Source: Tenebrio molitor
Lineage: Eukaryota > Arthropoda > Insecta > Coleoptera > Tenebrionidae
Assembly: GCF_963966145.1 (NCBI RefSeq)
Contig: NC_091046.1
Coordinates: forward strand, 1,674,001-1,738,000
Length of the DNA: 64,000 nt
Direction: 5' to 3'
Part shown: piece after piece, positions 47,501-59,599 of the stretch
Position numbering within the stretch: the stretch's first letter is position 1
How the letters are laid out: every line of letters begins with the position of its first letter
Notes under the pieces: model-generated
What the model was told of the DNA's origin: nothing
The model's input: the letters and a program-made list of their open reading frames with translations, nothing else
Database searches by the model: none
Translations under genes and position numbers: made by a program

Positions 47501-49055
47501 ATTTTAATTTAAATGATGCGCGTTGAAGTTTTGACGCGATGTTACTGGAGCCGCCTCGGCAGAAGCGTGCTCAAATATTTATTGAATAAATTACATAAAA
47601 AATACAGGTCGCGGTGTAAGTTGGCGCATACTTGAGGAGCTTAAAAGTTGGAGCTTTCAGAGGTCGGCATAATGAGTTTAGAAAAGGTGCTCACTCCTAG
47701 AGCTTTATTATTATTTGCGGAGGCCCAACTTTCGCCCCGGCGACTACATTTAACAGGAAACTTTCCCCAACAACACTCTTAAATCGCTACGTTATGCGTT
47801 ATTGCGCCTGGCAGATGTCGGTGCCGAAACGTCGACGAAATAATTTCTTGTACAGAGAGAGAGAGAGACACGTGCGCGCCACCGATACAGGGGATGAATA
47901 AAATATGAGCATCATCGACACTCTTGTTTTCCGTGGGATTACGGCCATAAATCCTCTTTATGTTGACATCAAGCTTTTTATCCCGGTTGTCATTTCGTCG
48001 CGCCACTTTCGTCAAACATTCCGAGTTGTTCAATTCCCCCTTTTATATCTTATAGTTTATATATACGGAGCCACATGTTAGCAGGAAATGCGCAAATTGC
48101 CGGAACGTTTGTCTACGTCAACTTGAAATAGTGGAGCAGATTTTGCATTCCATTCGGAGTTTACGGCCGAGTTTTTGCCCGATAAAAATGACCTGCCGAG
48201 GTTTTGGCAAGCGTCTGGATGGATTTCCGGTTTCTTGGCAACCGAACCAGCCAGTAAATCCGGACTTGTGTCAAAGCGACGTTACGGAATGTTAATTATT
48301 GCAGCTGCAGCGACCTTGATACACCAAACCTGACGCCAATGGGCGCGTCTTGTAGTTGCCGCTGTCGCATCTGTGACAATTAGCATCGCGGATAATCCGT
48401 TACAGTAACCCAGATGGAAGGAATTATCGGTGCATCATCGCATTGGGTCGTTTTATTCGTTTTCCAGAGAAAAACAGCTTCACAGCATTACGTTTCGGGT
48501 TGGTGAACAAAAACAACCTCTTTCAGAACATTCCATCGTTACCGGTCCCAGCATTTCGTATGCGCTGTGAAGTTTACTCGGAAAGCCGTGCATGTAAATT
48601 TCCGCATCACTTGGTAAAGAAACGACAAGGACTTGTTATACAGTTCCACTAAACAATAGCCGACACCCTCTCAACCACCTGCGCAATGTCACTAATTACC
48701 GTCTCTAATTAAAACGCGCTCCACACGCGACTTTCTTTATTAACGCGGACGCCGCAGCTCCGATGACATTAGCATATGTGTTCGAGCGGATCTCGGCTAA
48801 TGTAATTATCGTTACACAGATTATTTCATAATGAACCCCCTAATTATTATTACACCTATCTACTTTATTCCGGCGCCGGTTGCTCCACTCTTCACGTTAC
48901 ATTCGTCGAGGGACGCTCTCGACCTACCTAAATCCTCCATTGATGGTCCACTCAAAGGAACATTTTACAAGGATTAATTCCACGCACTACATACATTTAC
49001 ACATTGTTTTCTTTTATTTTAATACTCAAAATTGCGAAAATTACGTCTTGGATCA
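47501..49055. other. Unique intergenic DNA
   Basis: Mixed composition with a (GA)n run at about 47851-47866. Short frames only; no recognised gene, RNA or repeat family. Confidence 0.3.
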
Positions 49056-49059
49056 TTAT

Positions 49060-51830
49060 TATTTTCAAAATATCCCGGCGCCTCCACCATTTTTTAAAAT
49101 GCTATTTTATTCGCTCAGGTTCAAGCTAAAGCCATGCAGTTGATTACAATAAAATCTACAAAAGACAATTTTCACATATACCCCTCGTGCAAAATTTTAA
49201 TATCGGAAATTTTTTTGCTAATGAACGAAAACATCCATAAATTATTCGGTCAGAAGACTAATTATTATCAAATAAAAGCCCTCGACTTCGTCTCGTGCTC
49301 TTATTTGCTCATAATTGGTCTTCTGACCTAATTTATGGATGTTTGAGTTCATTAGCAAAAAAATTGCCGATATTAAAATTTTGCACGAGGGGTATACGGC
49401 AGATTATTTCCTGAATAGAATGAAACCAAACGCATTATTTCCAATCCTTTTTATTCAAAATAATTTATTTAAAATTTTTTATCAGATTATTGCACACGTG
49501 CATTTTACAGAAATTTTATCGGGTTATTTTTTGTTTTCTCGTTTTAATTGGTCAATATTTGTCACGCAATTGGTTGCCAAACACATTAAGAAAATAATCA
49601 ATTTAATTTAATAGAAATGAAAAACAAGACTTGCTCATATAATGGCGCCTCCACCATACAAAAGGGATTTCTTGTTAAATCAGGTGCGAGACAGAGCCCT
49701 TGCCTTTGACTCAACGTAATTAAATCTGTAAAACACAGATTTCAGATTTAACGCAGCTCAAACCACATTGGAGAAATTATTATCTCTATTAAAAACTATT
49801 CCAGCGCCTCCACCATTTTCGCGAGCTTTTTGAATGCAATTTTCTCGACCGGTGTTAGAGCTAGTCGTGCGGGTTTTTTGCATCGAATTCATCCTAATTT
49901 ACTCTACAAAATGCAGTTTCCAGATTTAATTTAGCTCAAACAGAAAGAGAGATTTCGCTGTTTTTTGAAAAACAAAAAAAAATGTTTTGGAAGATAAAAA
50001 CTCGATTTTTTTTTCTCAGTGGTTGTGTTAGAGATAGGATTGTGGGGTTTTCTGCGTTCAACTTGATACAATGCAACTTATAAACCCAGCTTTCAATTTA
50101 GATCTAACATAATGGGCACCAGAGACATGGTTATTTATATTAAAATTCTGAGTAAAATTTTGCACAACATATATTTGCGATTTTTCTCAATTCATGTTCA
50201 AAATACGGACACGAAGCTGTTTCACATTCACTTCGTCGCAATAAAGTCTTCAAAACGCAACTTTTAGATTTCAGCTAGCTCCGCCCCCAAGAGAGTTAGG
50301 CCATGTTGATTTTTAAAATATCCCGGCGCCTCCACCATTTTTGCAAAAAGTATATTTGTGTTTCTTTTAATTCAAACTCGAACTGGAGCCACACAATTTA
50401 CTGGATTCAGTCCATCACAATTAAATCTATAAAAGACAATTTTTAGATTTGATCTAGTGCAAATAATAACCGAGATGTCGCCATTTATATCAGATAATAA
50501 TCTGGGATAACCACCTTATAAAAGTGAGTTTCTTCAAGTCAGGTTCGATACAGAGCCAAGACTGTTGTTTGTATTCGATTTAGCATTATTAAATCTACAA
50601 AACACACATTTCAAATCTGATTTAGCCCAAAGAGAAATATTGTTATGGAAAAATTATCCTGGCGCCTCCACCATTTTTTCAAATGTTTTTTTGCAATTCT
50701 CTAATTCAGGTTCAACCTAAATCGATGTAATTTTTTTGCATTCGAATCGGCCCTATTTACTCTACAAAATGCAGTTTTCAGATTTACTTTAGTTCAAACT
50801 GTAAGAGAGATCTCGCTATTTTTTGAAAAACAAAAAAATCTTTTTTGCAACATATCTACTGGATTTTTCTCAGTAGTTATCAGAGATACGATTATGTGGT
50901 TTTCAGCATTCAACTAGGTATAATGAAACTTATAAAACCAGTTTTCAATTTAGATCTAACATAATAGGCACCAGAGACACGGTTATTTATAATAAAATTC
51001 TGAGTAAAATGTTGCACAACATATATTTGCGATTTTTCTCAATTCATGTTCAAAATACGGACATGAAGCTGTTTCACATTCACTTCGTCACAATAAAGTC
51101 GAAATGCAACTTTTAGATTTCAGCTAGCTCCACCCCCAAGAGAGTTAGGCCATGTTGATTTTTAAAATATCCCGGCGCCTCCACCATTTTTGCAAAAAGT
51201 TTATTTGTGTTTCTTTTAATTCAAACTCAAACTAGAGCCACACAATTTACTGGGTTCAGTCCATCACAATTAAATCTACAAAAGACAATTTTTAGATTTG
51301 ATTTAGTGGAAATAATAACCGAGATGTCGCCATTTATATCAGAAAATAATCTGGGACAACCACCTTATAAAAGCGAGTTTTTTCAAGTCAGATTCGATAC
51401 AGAGCCAAGACTGTTGTCTGTATTCGATTTAGCATTATTAAATCTACAAAACGCACATTTCAAATTTAATTTAGCTCAAAGAAAAATATAGTTATAGAAA
51501 AATTATCATGGCCCGTCCACCATTTTTAAGAGCAACTGTTAGAGACAGAGCCCACCGGTTTCTAACATTCTGGTTTACAGAATGAAATCCACAAAACCCA
51601 GCTCTCTCATTAGATCTACCGTAAATGCTCCCCAGAGATATCGTCATTTATCGCATTTTTGCAAAACATGCATCAATCATGTTTCATCGTGTTAAAAATA
51701 AAAAAAGTTCAATATATCACAATAAAGTCTACAACAGGCAGACAGTATTAGAATTGATATAGCTCCAACTGTAACCGACATATGAACATTTTTTAATAAA
51801 ATATCCCGGCGCATCCACCATTTTTTCAAA
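49060..51830 (+). repeat. Satellite array 3, period about 850 bp
   Basis: Cores of the form CCCGGCGCCTCCACCATTT lie near 49073, 49645, 49802, 50322, 50661, 51171, 51508 and 51804. Segments at about 49.80-50.66 and 50.66-51.51 kb are close copies, offset 847-859 bp. Shared words include 'gagagttaggccatgttgat' and 'ccgagatgtcgccatttata'. Monomers contain 'aaatctacaaaa' and 'cagatttn' blocks. The array is interrupted near its left end by a long hairpin. Open frames here are chance. Confidence 0.85.
49176..49396. mobile_element. Near-perfect hairpin of about 100-bp arms
   Basis: Starting 'atacccctcgtgcaaaattt' and ending in its inverse, the two arms pair along almost their full length. They meet at a short centre around 'tcgacttcgtctcg'. 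This probably is a foldback element inserted in satellite array 3. A transcript would form a long double-stranded hairpin. Confidence 0.75.
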
Positions 51831-52560
51831 AGATATTTTGCAATTCGCTAACTCAGATTCAAGCTACACCGATGGTTTTTTTTTGTATGCGATTAGCCAC
51901 AATAAAATCTATAAATCGCAAGTTTTACATTTGATCCAACACAAACAGGAGTCGAGTCATTTTTATTTTAAAAATATTCCGGTATCTTCGCCGTATAAAA
52001 GCAATTTATTGTCAAGCGGTCGAAAACGGTTAAAGTGGCATTTTTTTCTGAGCAAAGTAGAAATACTTCAAGTCCTAGGAGTAGAAGTATCCACAGGCCC
52101 AGAGTCAAATGTAAGGTCATTTGAAGCATTTGTCACGATGTATTTATCAATTTGCAATGATCAGTTACACGAAATATTTAATAATTAAATTATCCCTATT
52201 AAAAAAAAAAAACGCCAAAAAAGCGCCTTCCACTGTGGTGTAAGACGAGTCGCCCGTTGTGGGCGTGTCCATAGATGTCATATTAGATGTCAGTTATCAA
52301 AAATTGTGCAATGAAAAGTATCTGGCTACGTTGGTAAAATTTCTGAGTTCCATAGAAGAAGGATTATAAATTTGTAGGTTAGATATATGGATACTAGGTG
52401 TGACCGGCGCCTGTCAGTGGAATGAAATCACCCATTTTACAATGGGAGATATCGAAGATTTCGGCAATTACTGGTGACTTAAAATTTGAAAAGAGTAACT
52501 GCAGGAAAAAAATTAATGAATTCATGTAAAAAAAATTTTGTGATCCGCTCGAAGATAAAA
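51831..52560. other. Array edge and AT-rich DNA
   Basis: 51.83-52.2 kb continues as degenerate satellite 3-like sequence. A dispersed repeat at 52225-52300 is the inverse of 9560-9640, sharing 'gttgtgggcgtgtcc'. No gene was seen. Confidence 0.45.
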
Positions 52561-52566
52561 TAATAT

Positions 52567-53035
52567 ACAGTGTGATTCAAAACGAACGCACCAACTATTA
52601 GCAGTTGTACAGAATACAGGGAGAAGAATATAAAAAAATTGGATTTTTTTTTTCCCAGCTTCAATTAAAAGTTACAGCGTGTTAAATTTAGAAAATTTTA
52701 ATCAAAAATGTTGAAAAAAATTTTTTTTTGTTCCAATTGGTACATTAGACGGAGTATTCGTTCAATTGCAATAACATTCACTAATTAAATTAGTTTTCTT
52801 TTAGTCCGTTTGCCTTTTTAAAAACCGAAATTTAAAATTTTTGTTACACAATTTTTGAATAAATCTTAGTCAATTAATCATGTGCTTGTATATGTCAACA
52901 AAAAAAATCAAAATTTCGAAAAATAAGCAAAAACAAAAAAGCATCAGGAGAACATTTGTATTATTTTTTTTGACGTTCCTCTCACTACTTTATACGATTA
53001 TAAGTTGTTGGTGCGGTCGTTTTGATACACCCTGT
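52567..53035 (+). mobile_element. MITE family D
   Basis: The element begins ACAGTGTGATTCAAAACGAA and ends in the near-inverse, closing in GATACACCCTGT, with TA at both sides. The arms include 'cgaacgcaccaact' and 'agttgttggtgcggtcg'. The inside is AT-rich and about 469 bp in total. Non-coding. Confidence 0.75.
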
Positions 53036-53186
53036 ATGTACGAGTATATCATTCAGAGTCCAGTTGGCGATCTCGACTTTGTCTCGGTCTTCAATCTCTG
53101 GGCTTAGCACAAAAAGACTCACTTCTACTCTTCATGATATAATCTACTATTTTTCGTAGCACCTCCAACATTTAGGGGAGCTGTAT

Positions 53187-53657
53187 ACAGGGTGTCGCAA
53201 AATTAACGTATTCCAAGTCCGGGGGTCTTGTAGGGAAAAATCTCAGGAATCTCGAAAAAATAAAATAAAAAATAAAGGGGGGGTCTTTACAAAGATATAT
53301 GGGTCTGAAGGTTCAAACTTTTCATCATGTTTTCTTCAAATAAAAAATATAAACGGTTGACATTCATTTTGAAATATTTTGAGGATGATTATGTAAAATA
53401 TTAAAACATAAATGAAAAGACATTTCTTGAAAAAACAGCTTTATCTCTAAAAAATAAAAGTTTTATTTTTTCAATTTTTGTTCAAAAGGGAAGTGCAACA
53501 TAGCTAGAATATTAATCAGGTCCTTTTGAACAAATATTGGCAACGTTGATATTTTTCTCAAAGCGACAGCAATTTTTTTTTAACATTCTTGCTTGGTCAA
53601 CAGGATGTCCCCTACTAAGCCCCGAACTCGGAATACGATAATTTTAAGACACCCAGT
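53187..53657 (-). mobile_element. MITE family A, complete copy
   Basis: Opposite orientation to 121-555. It begins ACAGGGTGTCGCAAAATTAA and ends ACACCCAGT. It includes an extra stretch of about 50 bp with 'tttatctctaaaaaataaaa' that the first copy lacks. Confidence 0.8.
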
Positions 53658-53659
53658 AT

Positions 53660-55110
53660 TTCGAACAAACCTATGACATTTAAAAAATAATCTGACACCT
53701 CCATCATTCTTGCACAACATGCATTTGCAATAATTGTCTCGCTTCATGTTCTAGATGCACTTTTCCACATTCGATGAAGTCTAGATATTGCCATTTTTAT
53801 TGAAAAACAATTCCAGCACTTCCAAACTTTTTCTGAAAAAAATCTATACCTTTTTTACAACCTTTTCGTCACAGTTAAATCTGGATAACATGCGAGAGAC
53901 GTTATTCTTAGTTATTGAAAGATTGCGTTGCTTAAAACGGTGCCAATTTTTTCCCAATTTCAATTTTCAGCTTTCGTGGACGTTTTAAAGCGGAAAGTGT
54001 GTCGATTTCCCGTCGGCGGTGTCGTTCTTTTGGCGGGTCCGACACCGCAGCAATATCGAAGCGCATCAGTTTCCATTAGCGCGACAATAATTGCCGGACA
54101 ATAACCGTACGGGGTTAACCGAGCAATTAACCGCCGCCAAACTATCTTGATTATTGTTAGGTAGGCGGAGGCTGCAGGTTAAGAGTGCACGGCCGTCGCA
54201 TTACCATTTAAATGTCCCCGGGAGCGGCGTCCGCGGATTATGGTAATGCGCCGAAGGAAGAGCGAAGTTAGTCGGTCGCTAGGACCGCACTAAAAGCTGA
54301 TTAAACCGGGGCCCGATGCAAATTCGGGGGCCCGAAAGAAGTCCGCTGGCGTAATCGGCGCCAGGTTAATTCCGGCGGGGCCCCTATTTTATAATTACGT
54401 TTTAATTTCCCATATAAAGCGATTAAGGGGGTTAACATACGCCGGCCCTGTTCATCGCCGCCGCTTTCTTTATTACGGCAGGATTAAAGCGGCATATTTG
54501 GACCTGACGGCGCGGGTAATTCGGGGTGGAAAGGCGATTTGTTCCGGCGATATCGAGGGCGCTCTATCAGCGACTGATGCGATTTATTCCCGTTGTTAAT
54601 TTACGTATGAGCCCGGAAATAAATTACCGGACGAATTTAATTCGCCGCCCGACACTGACGTTTTGTTTTGCTGCCGCGCTAAATGCGTGTCGATGGGGGG
54701 CGGCTTTTTCCACGTTTGTTGCCCGGTAACGAAACGAAAAAAGATTTTTTTGCAGCTGCGAAAATTATTTTCAGGAACGATTTGATCCGGACGGGCTCGG
54801 GATTTGTGCGGCGAATTATTGTCTGCCGGTGATTAATTTTTTTACCACCACGTGGAACTGATTGACGGACAACGGCCGAATTTATTGCCGATTGATTGGC
54901 CGGGGGGGCAGGTGCGACGTCCACCCCGGCGACGGCTCCCGGAAAGGTAATTGCTTTCCCAGGTCGCAGGGCACACCAGACGCAATTCGAAAAATACATT
55001 TTTTATTTACAAAATTAATTACCTATTTCCAAATTCAAATCTAACTGCACGAACAGAATCTCAAAAATGAAATTCACAAAACCCAGTTGGCAAATGTAAC
55101 TTATCTCAAA
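53660..55110. other. Intergenic DNA, partly GC-rich
   Basis: 53.66-53.95 kb is AT-rich with satellite-like words ('gacacctccatcatt' near 53695). 53.95-55.0 kb is unique and GC-rich, with frames up to 106 codons on both strands but no recognised domain. Confidence 0.35.
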
Positions 55111-55111
55111 C

Positions 55112-55851
55112 CGTACACGAAATTCAAATGAAATCCTGAGCTGGGAGGGCGTTGGAAACCGTCAGTTGTTGTGTTTTTTAAAGCGTAGATTAATTGGAGT
55201 ATGTTGACAGCTAACCTAAAATTTAGAGCCTAAAAAATCTTTAAATCTCTCTTTTTTCTTTCTTTGCAGTGTTTTACATTCAAAGTAGAATAACTTAACG
55301 ATTCCTGTTCTCGAAGCAAATTTCTGAAGGTACCCTGTTCTGAAAACAAACATTTCCCGATTAAACAGAAACAAATGTCATTCATGTCAAACGGCGGGAA
55401 ATTCAAACTTTACACTGTTCTAGAGATATTTTCGAATTTGGTGGCGGAAACAAAAGACTGAGAAATGTCACAAATTTGTATTGTCAGTGTCAAATTTCTC
55501 AAAGACGTTCGTGATTTCGACAGAAATGCAGCAGATTGGCAATAAGAAAGTTATTCATCGTCGAACTAGAGAAATAATTTGTAATACGTTTGATTATATG
55601 AGAATAACTTTTCCTTTTGAAGCACTGACAAAAATTGGTTTCCTAAAATTTGTTTTTTCAATCTATTTAGCGAAAATTTAAATTTACCTAGACATTCCTT
55701 TTTACGGCGTTTATGAGAAATTTGACCCTGACAATACATTTTTGTGACATTTCTCAGTCTTTTGTTTCCGCCACCAAATATGAAAATACCTCTAAACGGT
55801 TTAATTTTTCCAACGCCTACTCAGCCTAGGATTTCATTTGGACGCGCGATG
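55112..55851 (+). mobile_element. MITE family H, interrupted copy
   Basis: The left part matches 36684-37015 through 'gcgttggaaaccgtc', 'gttgacagctaacctaaaat' and 'cggcgggaaattcaaac'. The right part matches 'tttttccaacgcctactcag' and the closing CGCGCGAT. A different foldback element (55422-55793) separates them. Confidence 0.75.
55422..55793. mobile_element. Foldback element nested in MITE H
   Basis: The element begins AGAGATATTTTCGAATTTGG and ends in its inverse, with arms of at least 55 bp including 'tggcggaaacaaaagactga' and its inverse. Total length is about 372 bp. It inserted after MITE H was in place. Confidence 0.75.
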
Positions 55852-55862
55852 TAACTATTTAT

Positions 55863-55975
55863 ACAGGGTGTCCCAGCCAAGACTTTCGAGCCTAATATCT
55901 CGGTTATTTGTCAACGGATTTTTATGAATTTTAAAATACAGATATTTTAAACGGTAAAGGTTCAATTAGTAATAA
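55863..55975 (+). repeat. Outer inverted repeat, left arm
   Basis: Starting ACAGGGTGTCCCAGCCAAGA, this arm runs through 'atctcggttattt', 'caacggatttttatgaattt' and 'aaacggtaaagg'. The same words occur in inverse at 59600-59705. Together they enclose the LINE-like ORF1 and Tc1 insertions. The far end has lost its ACACCCTGT terminus. Confidence 0.6.
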
Positions 55976-56722
55976 TAAACAACAACAAAATGCTTTATTT
56001 TGCCCTACGGGCTTTCGGATTCCTGCTTACAAAACATACATAAAAATAACAATTTATTCTTCTCCCTCACTTCTCTCGTTCTCCATTCTTTCTCTCCTCT
56101 TCCTTACTCTTTCATCCATCTCCCTGCCGTCTTCGCTCCATATTTCTCCCCCTTCCCTTCTCTTTCTCTCTCACATTTCGCCGCATGTGTTCGATCTTCT
56201 CACTGTCCTCACGTCACCTCCTGCACCTTCTCTCTCTCTTCTCCTTCCTTCCCATTCCTGTTCTCTCTCTCCTCGTCCCCACCTCTGCAATCCGCTATCA
56301 TTTTCCTCTCTCACACACACTCTCTCCCCTCCCTATTGTACTTCGATTCTCTTAGTCTCTCTCTTCTCTCTTACTTTTCTGTGTCTTTGTCCCTCTACCT
56401 TTTTATTCACCTTCTCCTTGTACATTTTCTCGCCGAGTCGTCTTCTTATTCTCTCCTTCTTCTAGCAAATTTTCTTCAGTTTCTCCTGTCTCTTATCCCA
56501 TCTAAACCAGTCCCCGTTTATCTGTATTTTCCTGTATCCTATTTTCACCCTTTTTCCTCTATCTCTCTCCTCTCTGGCCAACTCTCTTAACTTCTTTTGT
56601 GTTTCCCTTTCTTCTTTTGTCAAATCGTCATCTATATACATCCTCTCACCTTTTTTTTCCTTTAACTTACTCTTACTTAGCATTATGTTCTTCTTCTGCT
56701 CCCAATTTTCTACACACAGGAG

Positions 56723-58313
56723 CATAACTATAGCACCACCCGCGATTTTCCAGATTTTTTCCCTAAACCTTTAGTTAAGATAATATGGCTTTAGGGAATC
56801 ATAAAACAATCAAAAAGAATAATAATCAGCAAGTGTAGTGCCAGTTGTGAACAAATTGTGTGATTTATTGCAGAAAAACTGAAAATTCAAATGTGCATAA
56901 CTATAGCACCACGCAATTTTAAATAACAAAAGTAAATAAAATGAAAGATGACTGTGGCCCGGGCCATGCCACGACTATCTAACATAAACAATCGATAAAT
57001 TGTTATCAACAATAGTCATTAATTCGTTAGAGTCAAGTTGAAAATGCCTCGTGGTTGTTATTTTTCTGAGTTGGAAAAGGGTAAAATTTTGGTTTTTCAA
57101 AATGAAGGGCGAAATCTCTCGAAGAATTAATTGAACGATTCCGCAAAGTTGTGTCAAATTATTTAAGCAACTCTGCTGAATATGGCACAAACAAAAAGGG
57201 CAGCCCAAGGAAAAGCGGTTTCGCCTAGGACTGTGAGAAGAATAATTGTCACAGCAAGCAACAGTTTGAAAAGTTGCCCAAGAATGTGGAGCGAATGTCT
57301 CACGATGAACAATAAGAAGGATTTTGAGTAAAAATGAACATATCGTACGTCAAAAATTGAAATAATCTCCAAGACTCCTTTTTAGACACAAAACCGCTAG
57401 GTTGGAATTTGTCCATCAGAACATGAACTGCCACTAGGAGAATTCAACCTAAGAATTTTCAAAAAATTTAAGTTTTTTTGTAGCATATTCTTTTCAGATA
57501 ATTTTTCCTGATGAAAAAATATTTAAATTAGATGGGCCAGACGGATTTAATTGCTATTGGAGAGATTTGAGAAAAGAACCGCAATACTTTTCCAAACGAA
57601 ACTTTGGTAGTGGCACTCTAAAGGTGTGGGGAGCGTTCACCAAAACAGAGGTTCTTACGCTAGCTTACCTGTCAACACAAATGAATAGCAGGGAATATCC
57701 TGACGTTCTCGAAGAAGATTTGATACCTTTTTTAAACAACAACAACAATCAACAATTGCTATTCCAACAAGATAACGGCCAGAAACACGTCAGCAGAAAG
57801 TCGATCAGGTCGTTCGAAGTTCAAAATATCGATTTATTAGAGTAGTCCTCCTGTTCCCCGGACATGAACCCAATTAAAAACCTTTGGGGCACCTTGGTTC
57901 GTCGACTGTATCAGGATAACAAACACTACGAAACCATAAATGAACTCAAAATTGCTCTAAATGGTTGGACCAATTTAGAGCCTGAAACACATAACAATTT
58001 GGTAGACAGCGTGAACTCTAGAATCTTTGAGCTAATTAGGAAAAATGGGGGAGGGGGCAACCCACCATTACTGACTTAAAAGAACGTTTTGTAAAAAAAA
58101 AATTGACATGTTATTTAAAATTGCGTGGTGCTATAGTTATGCACATTTGAATTTTCAGTTTTTCTGCAATAAATCACACAAATTGTTTACAACTGGCACT
58201 ACACTTGCTGATTATTATTCTTTTTGATTCTTTTATGAGTCTCTAGAGCCATATTATCTTAACTAAAGATTTAGGGAAAAAATCTGGAAAATCGGGGGTG
58301 GTGCTATAGTTAT
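56723..58313 (+). mobile_element. Tc1-type transposon with IR/DR ends
   Basis: Long inverted repeats of about 190-200 bp lie at 56723-56915 and 58125-58313. Each repeat carries two direct copies of 'cataactatagcaccac': outer at 56723 and inner at 56896, mirrored at 58297-58313 and 58125-58141. This is the IR/DR layout known from several Tc1 elements, where transposase binds both copies. The transposase inside is broken, so the element is not autonomous. Confidence 0.8.
57043..58079 (+). pseudogene. Decayed Tc1-type transposase
   Basis: It starts near ATG 57043 with MPRGCYFSELEKGKILVFQ, a helix-turn-helix N-terminus typical of Tc1 transposases. Several in-frame stops and frame changes follow before about 57490. 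The catalytic core is readable from about 57504: the first aspartate is in IIFPDEKIFKLDG and the second in LFQQDNGQKH. A TAG at 57844-57846 then interrupts the frame. The usual PDxNPIENLWG motif reads PDMNPIKNLWG, so the third acidic residue is replaced by lysine. The stops and the lost catalytic residue make it inactive. Confidence 0.8.
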
Positions 58314-59444
58314 TTTTGTTTATTTATTGTTTATTTTTGCCAGCATCATCTTATCTTTATTTATTTTAAATGCTTCCTTTACATTCACTTTCACCCCTAT
58401 CTCCCTTTCTAACCATTGTTCCACCCCCCTCTCTACATTTCCACTTATTGCTCCTATTCCAGTTATTATAACATTATTCTTCCTCTCCTTCTTTTCTCTT
58501 TGTTCCATCTTTTCCTCTATCATTTCCATCCTTTTCATCCAATCTGCCTTCTCCAACTGCCCTTTTTCTTCTCTTCCTCTCATCTCCTCTCTCACTGCCG
58601 CTAATTCCTTTCTTAGTGTTTTGATCTCCTCTCTCATCTCTCTTATCATGGTTGTTTTCATTTCCTTATCCATTTCCTTGCTTTGATTTTCTTCTTGGCT
58701 TCTATTTGGTGATCTTCTCGTTCTGGAACTATTTCTGAGTGGGTTCTTGCCTTCTTTCGATGTTCTACCCTGTTCTCTTTCTCTCTTGCTGCTTTCTTTC
58801 CTTTCTTCTGACGATTTCAGCATGTCCTCTCTTTCTTGCTCTCCCTCCTTCTCTCTCGCTGCCGCTAATTCCTTTCTTCGTGCTCTGCTCTCCTCTACTA
58901 TTCCCGCCATATCCTCTTTTATCTCTCTGAGCACTGTTTCTATTTTCTCCTCTATTTCTTTGGTTTGATTTATTTCTTCGCCTCTACTTGGGGATCTTTC
59001 GGTTCTGGAACTCTTTCTGAATGGGTTCAGACCTTCTTCCGACATCCTACCCTCTTCTCTTTCTCTCTTGCTGCTTTCTTTCCTTGCTTTCGGCGATTTC
59101 GGCATGCCCTCTCTTTCTTGCCCGCTGTCTTCTCCTTATCACCTCTCACTCACTCGTCGTTGTTTACGTTTGCTATCGCTGCACTTTTTCCACGTCTGCT
59201 CGCTATCGCTGCCAAACCAGGAATCCTCAGTAATTTTTTATGTAAATCTTAATTGATCCAACATTTTAAAAAGGCATGTAAAAATTACATTTTTTGTTCG
59301 ACACTGTCAGAATTTGAGAATTTTCTACTGTGTGAACGGATTTTGATAAATTTGACAACTTGTCAAAACAAAACGTCAAGCTAATTTTATAGATTTTCAG
59401 CGATTTGGAGCCTTTGGGGGGGTTCGTCGAACAAAAAAACGTTG

Positions 59445-59575
59445 TATTCAACTCGTTCTTGTGTAATTTGGACTTTTTTGGCACTCGTGGACCTTTAAAA
59501 CTCTCGTTTCACTCGAGTTTTAAACTAGCCCACTCATGCCAAAAGAAGCCCAAATTACACACGAACTCGTTAAAT
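59445..59575. repeat. Short foldback repeat
   Basis: 'cgttcttgtgtaatttggac' is repeated in inverse near 59545-59570. The centre is the palindrome 'aaaactctcgtttcactcga' and following 'gtttt'. It lies between the LINE-like ORF1 and the outer right arm. Confidence 0.55.
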
Positions 59576-59599
59576 AAACTACTATTTTAAGACTTGGGT

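Larger units (their letters stand above)
55980..59250 (-). pseudogene. LINE-like ORF1 (coiled-coil) gene, split by a Tc1 element
   Basis: Two minus-strand frames are parts of one gene. 59105-58320 encodes a 261-residue, highly charged coiled-coil protein rich in Lys, Glu and Arg, with KNNVIITGI near the end. 56725-56462 encodes the C-terminal part, with ENWEQKKNIM and DDLTKEERETQKKLRE followed by VKIGYRKIQING. I recognise these as the ORF1-type protein that accompanies some insect non-LTR retrotransposons and would bind element RNA. A Tc1-type transposon lies between them. No reverse-transcriptase ORF2 follows; the element ends after about 480 bp near 55980. The N-terminal half contains an internal duplication (two RKESSKRERE-type blocks). 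Confidence 0.65.

Noticed and set aside
51838..52188. 116-codon plus-strand frame near the end of satellite array 3
   Set aside because: It lies in degenerate satellite sequence and has no recognisable domain.
56000..56590. 196-codon plus-strand serine/leucine-rich frame
   Set aside because: Antisense of the CT-rich LINE-like ORF1 region; its composition mirrors the lysine/glutamate-rich coiled coil on the other strand.
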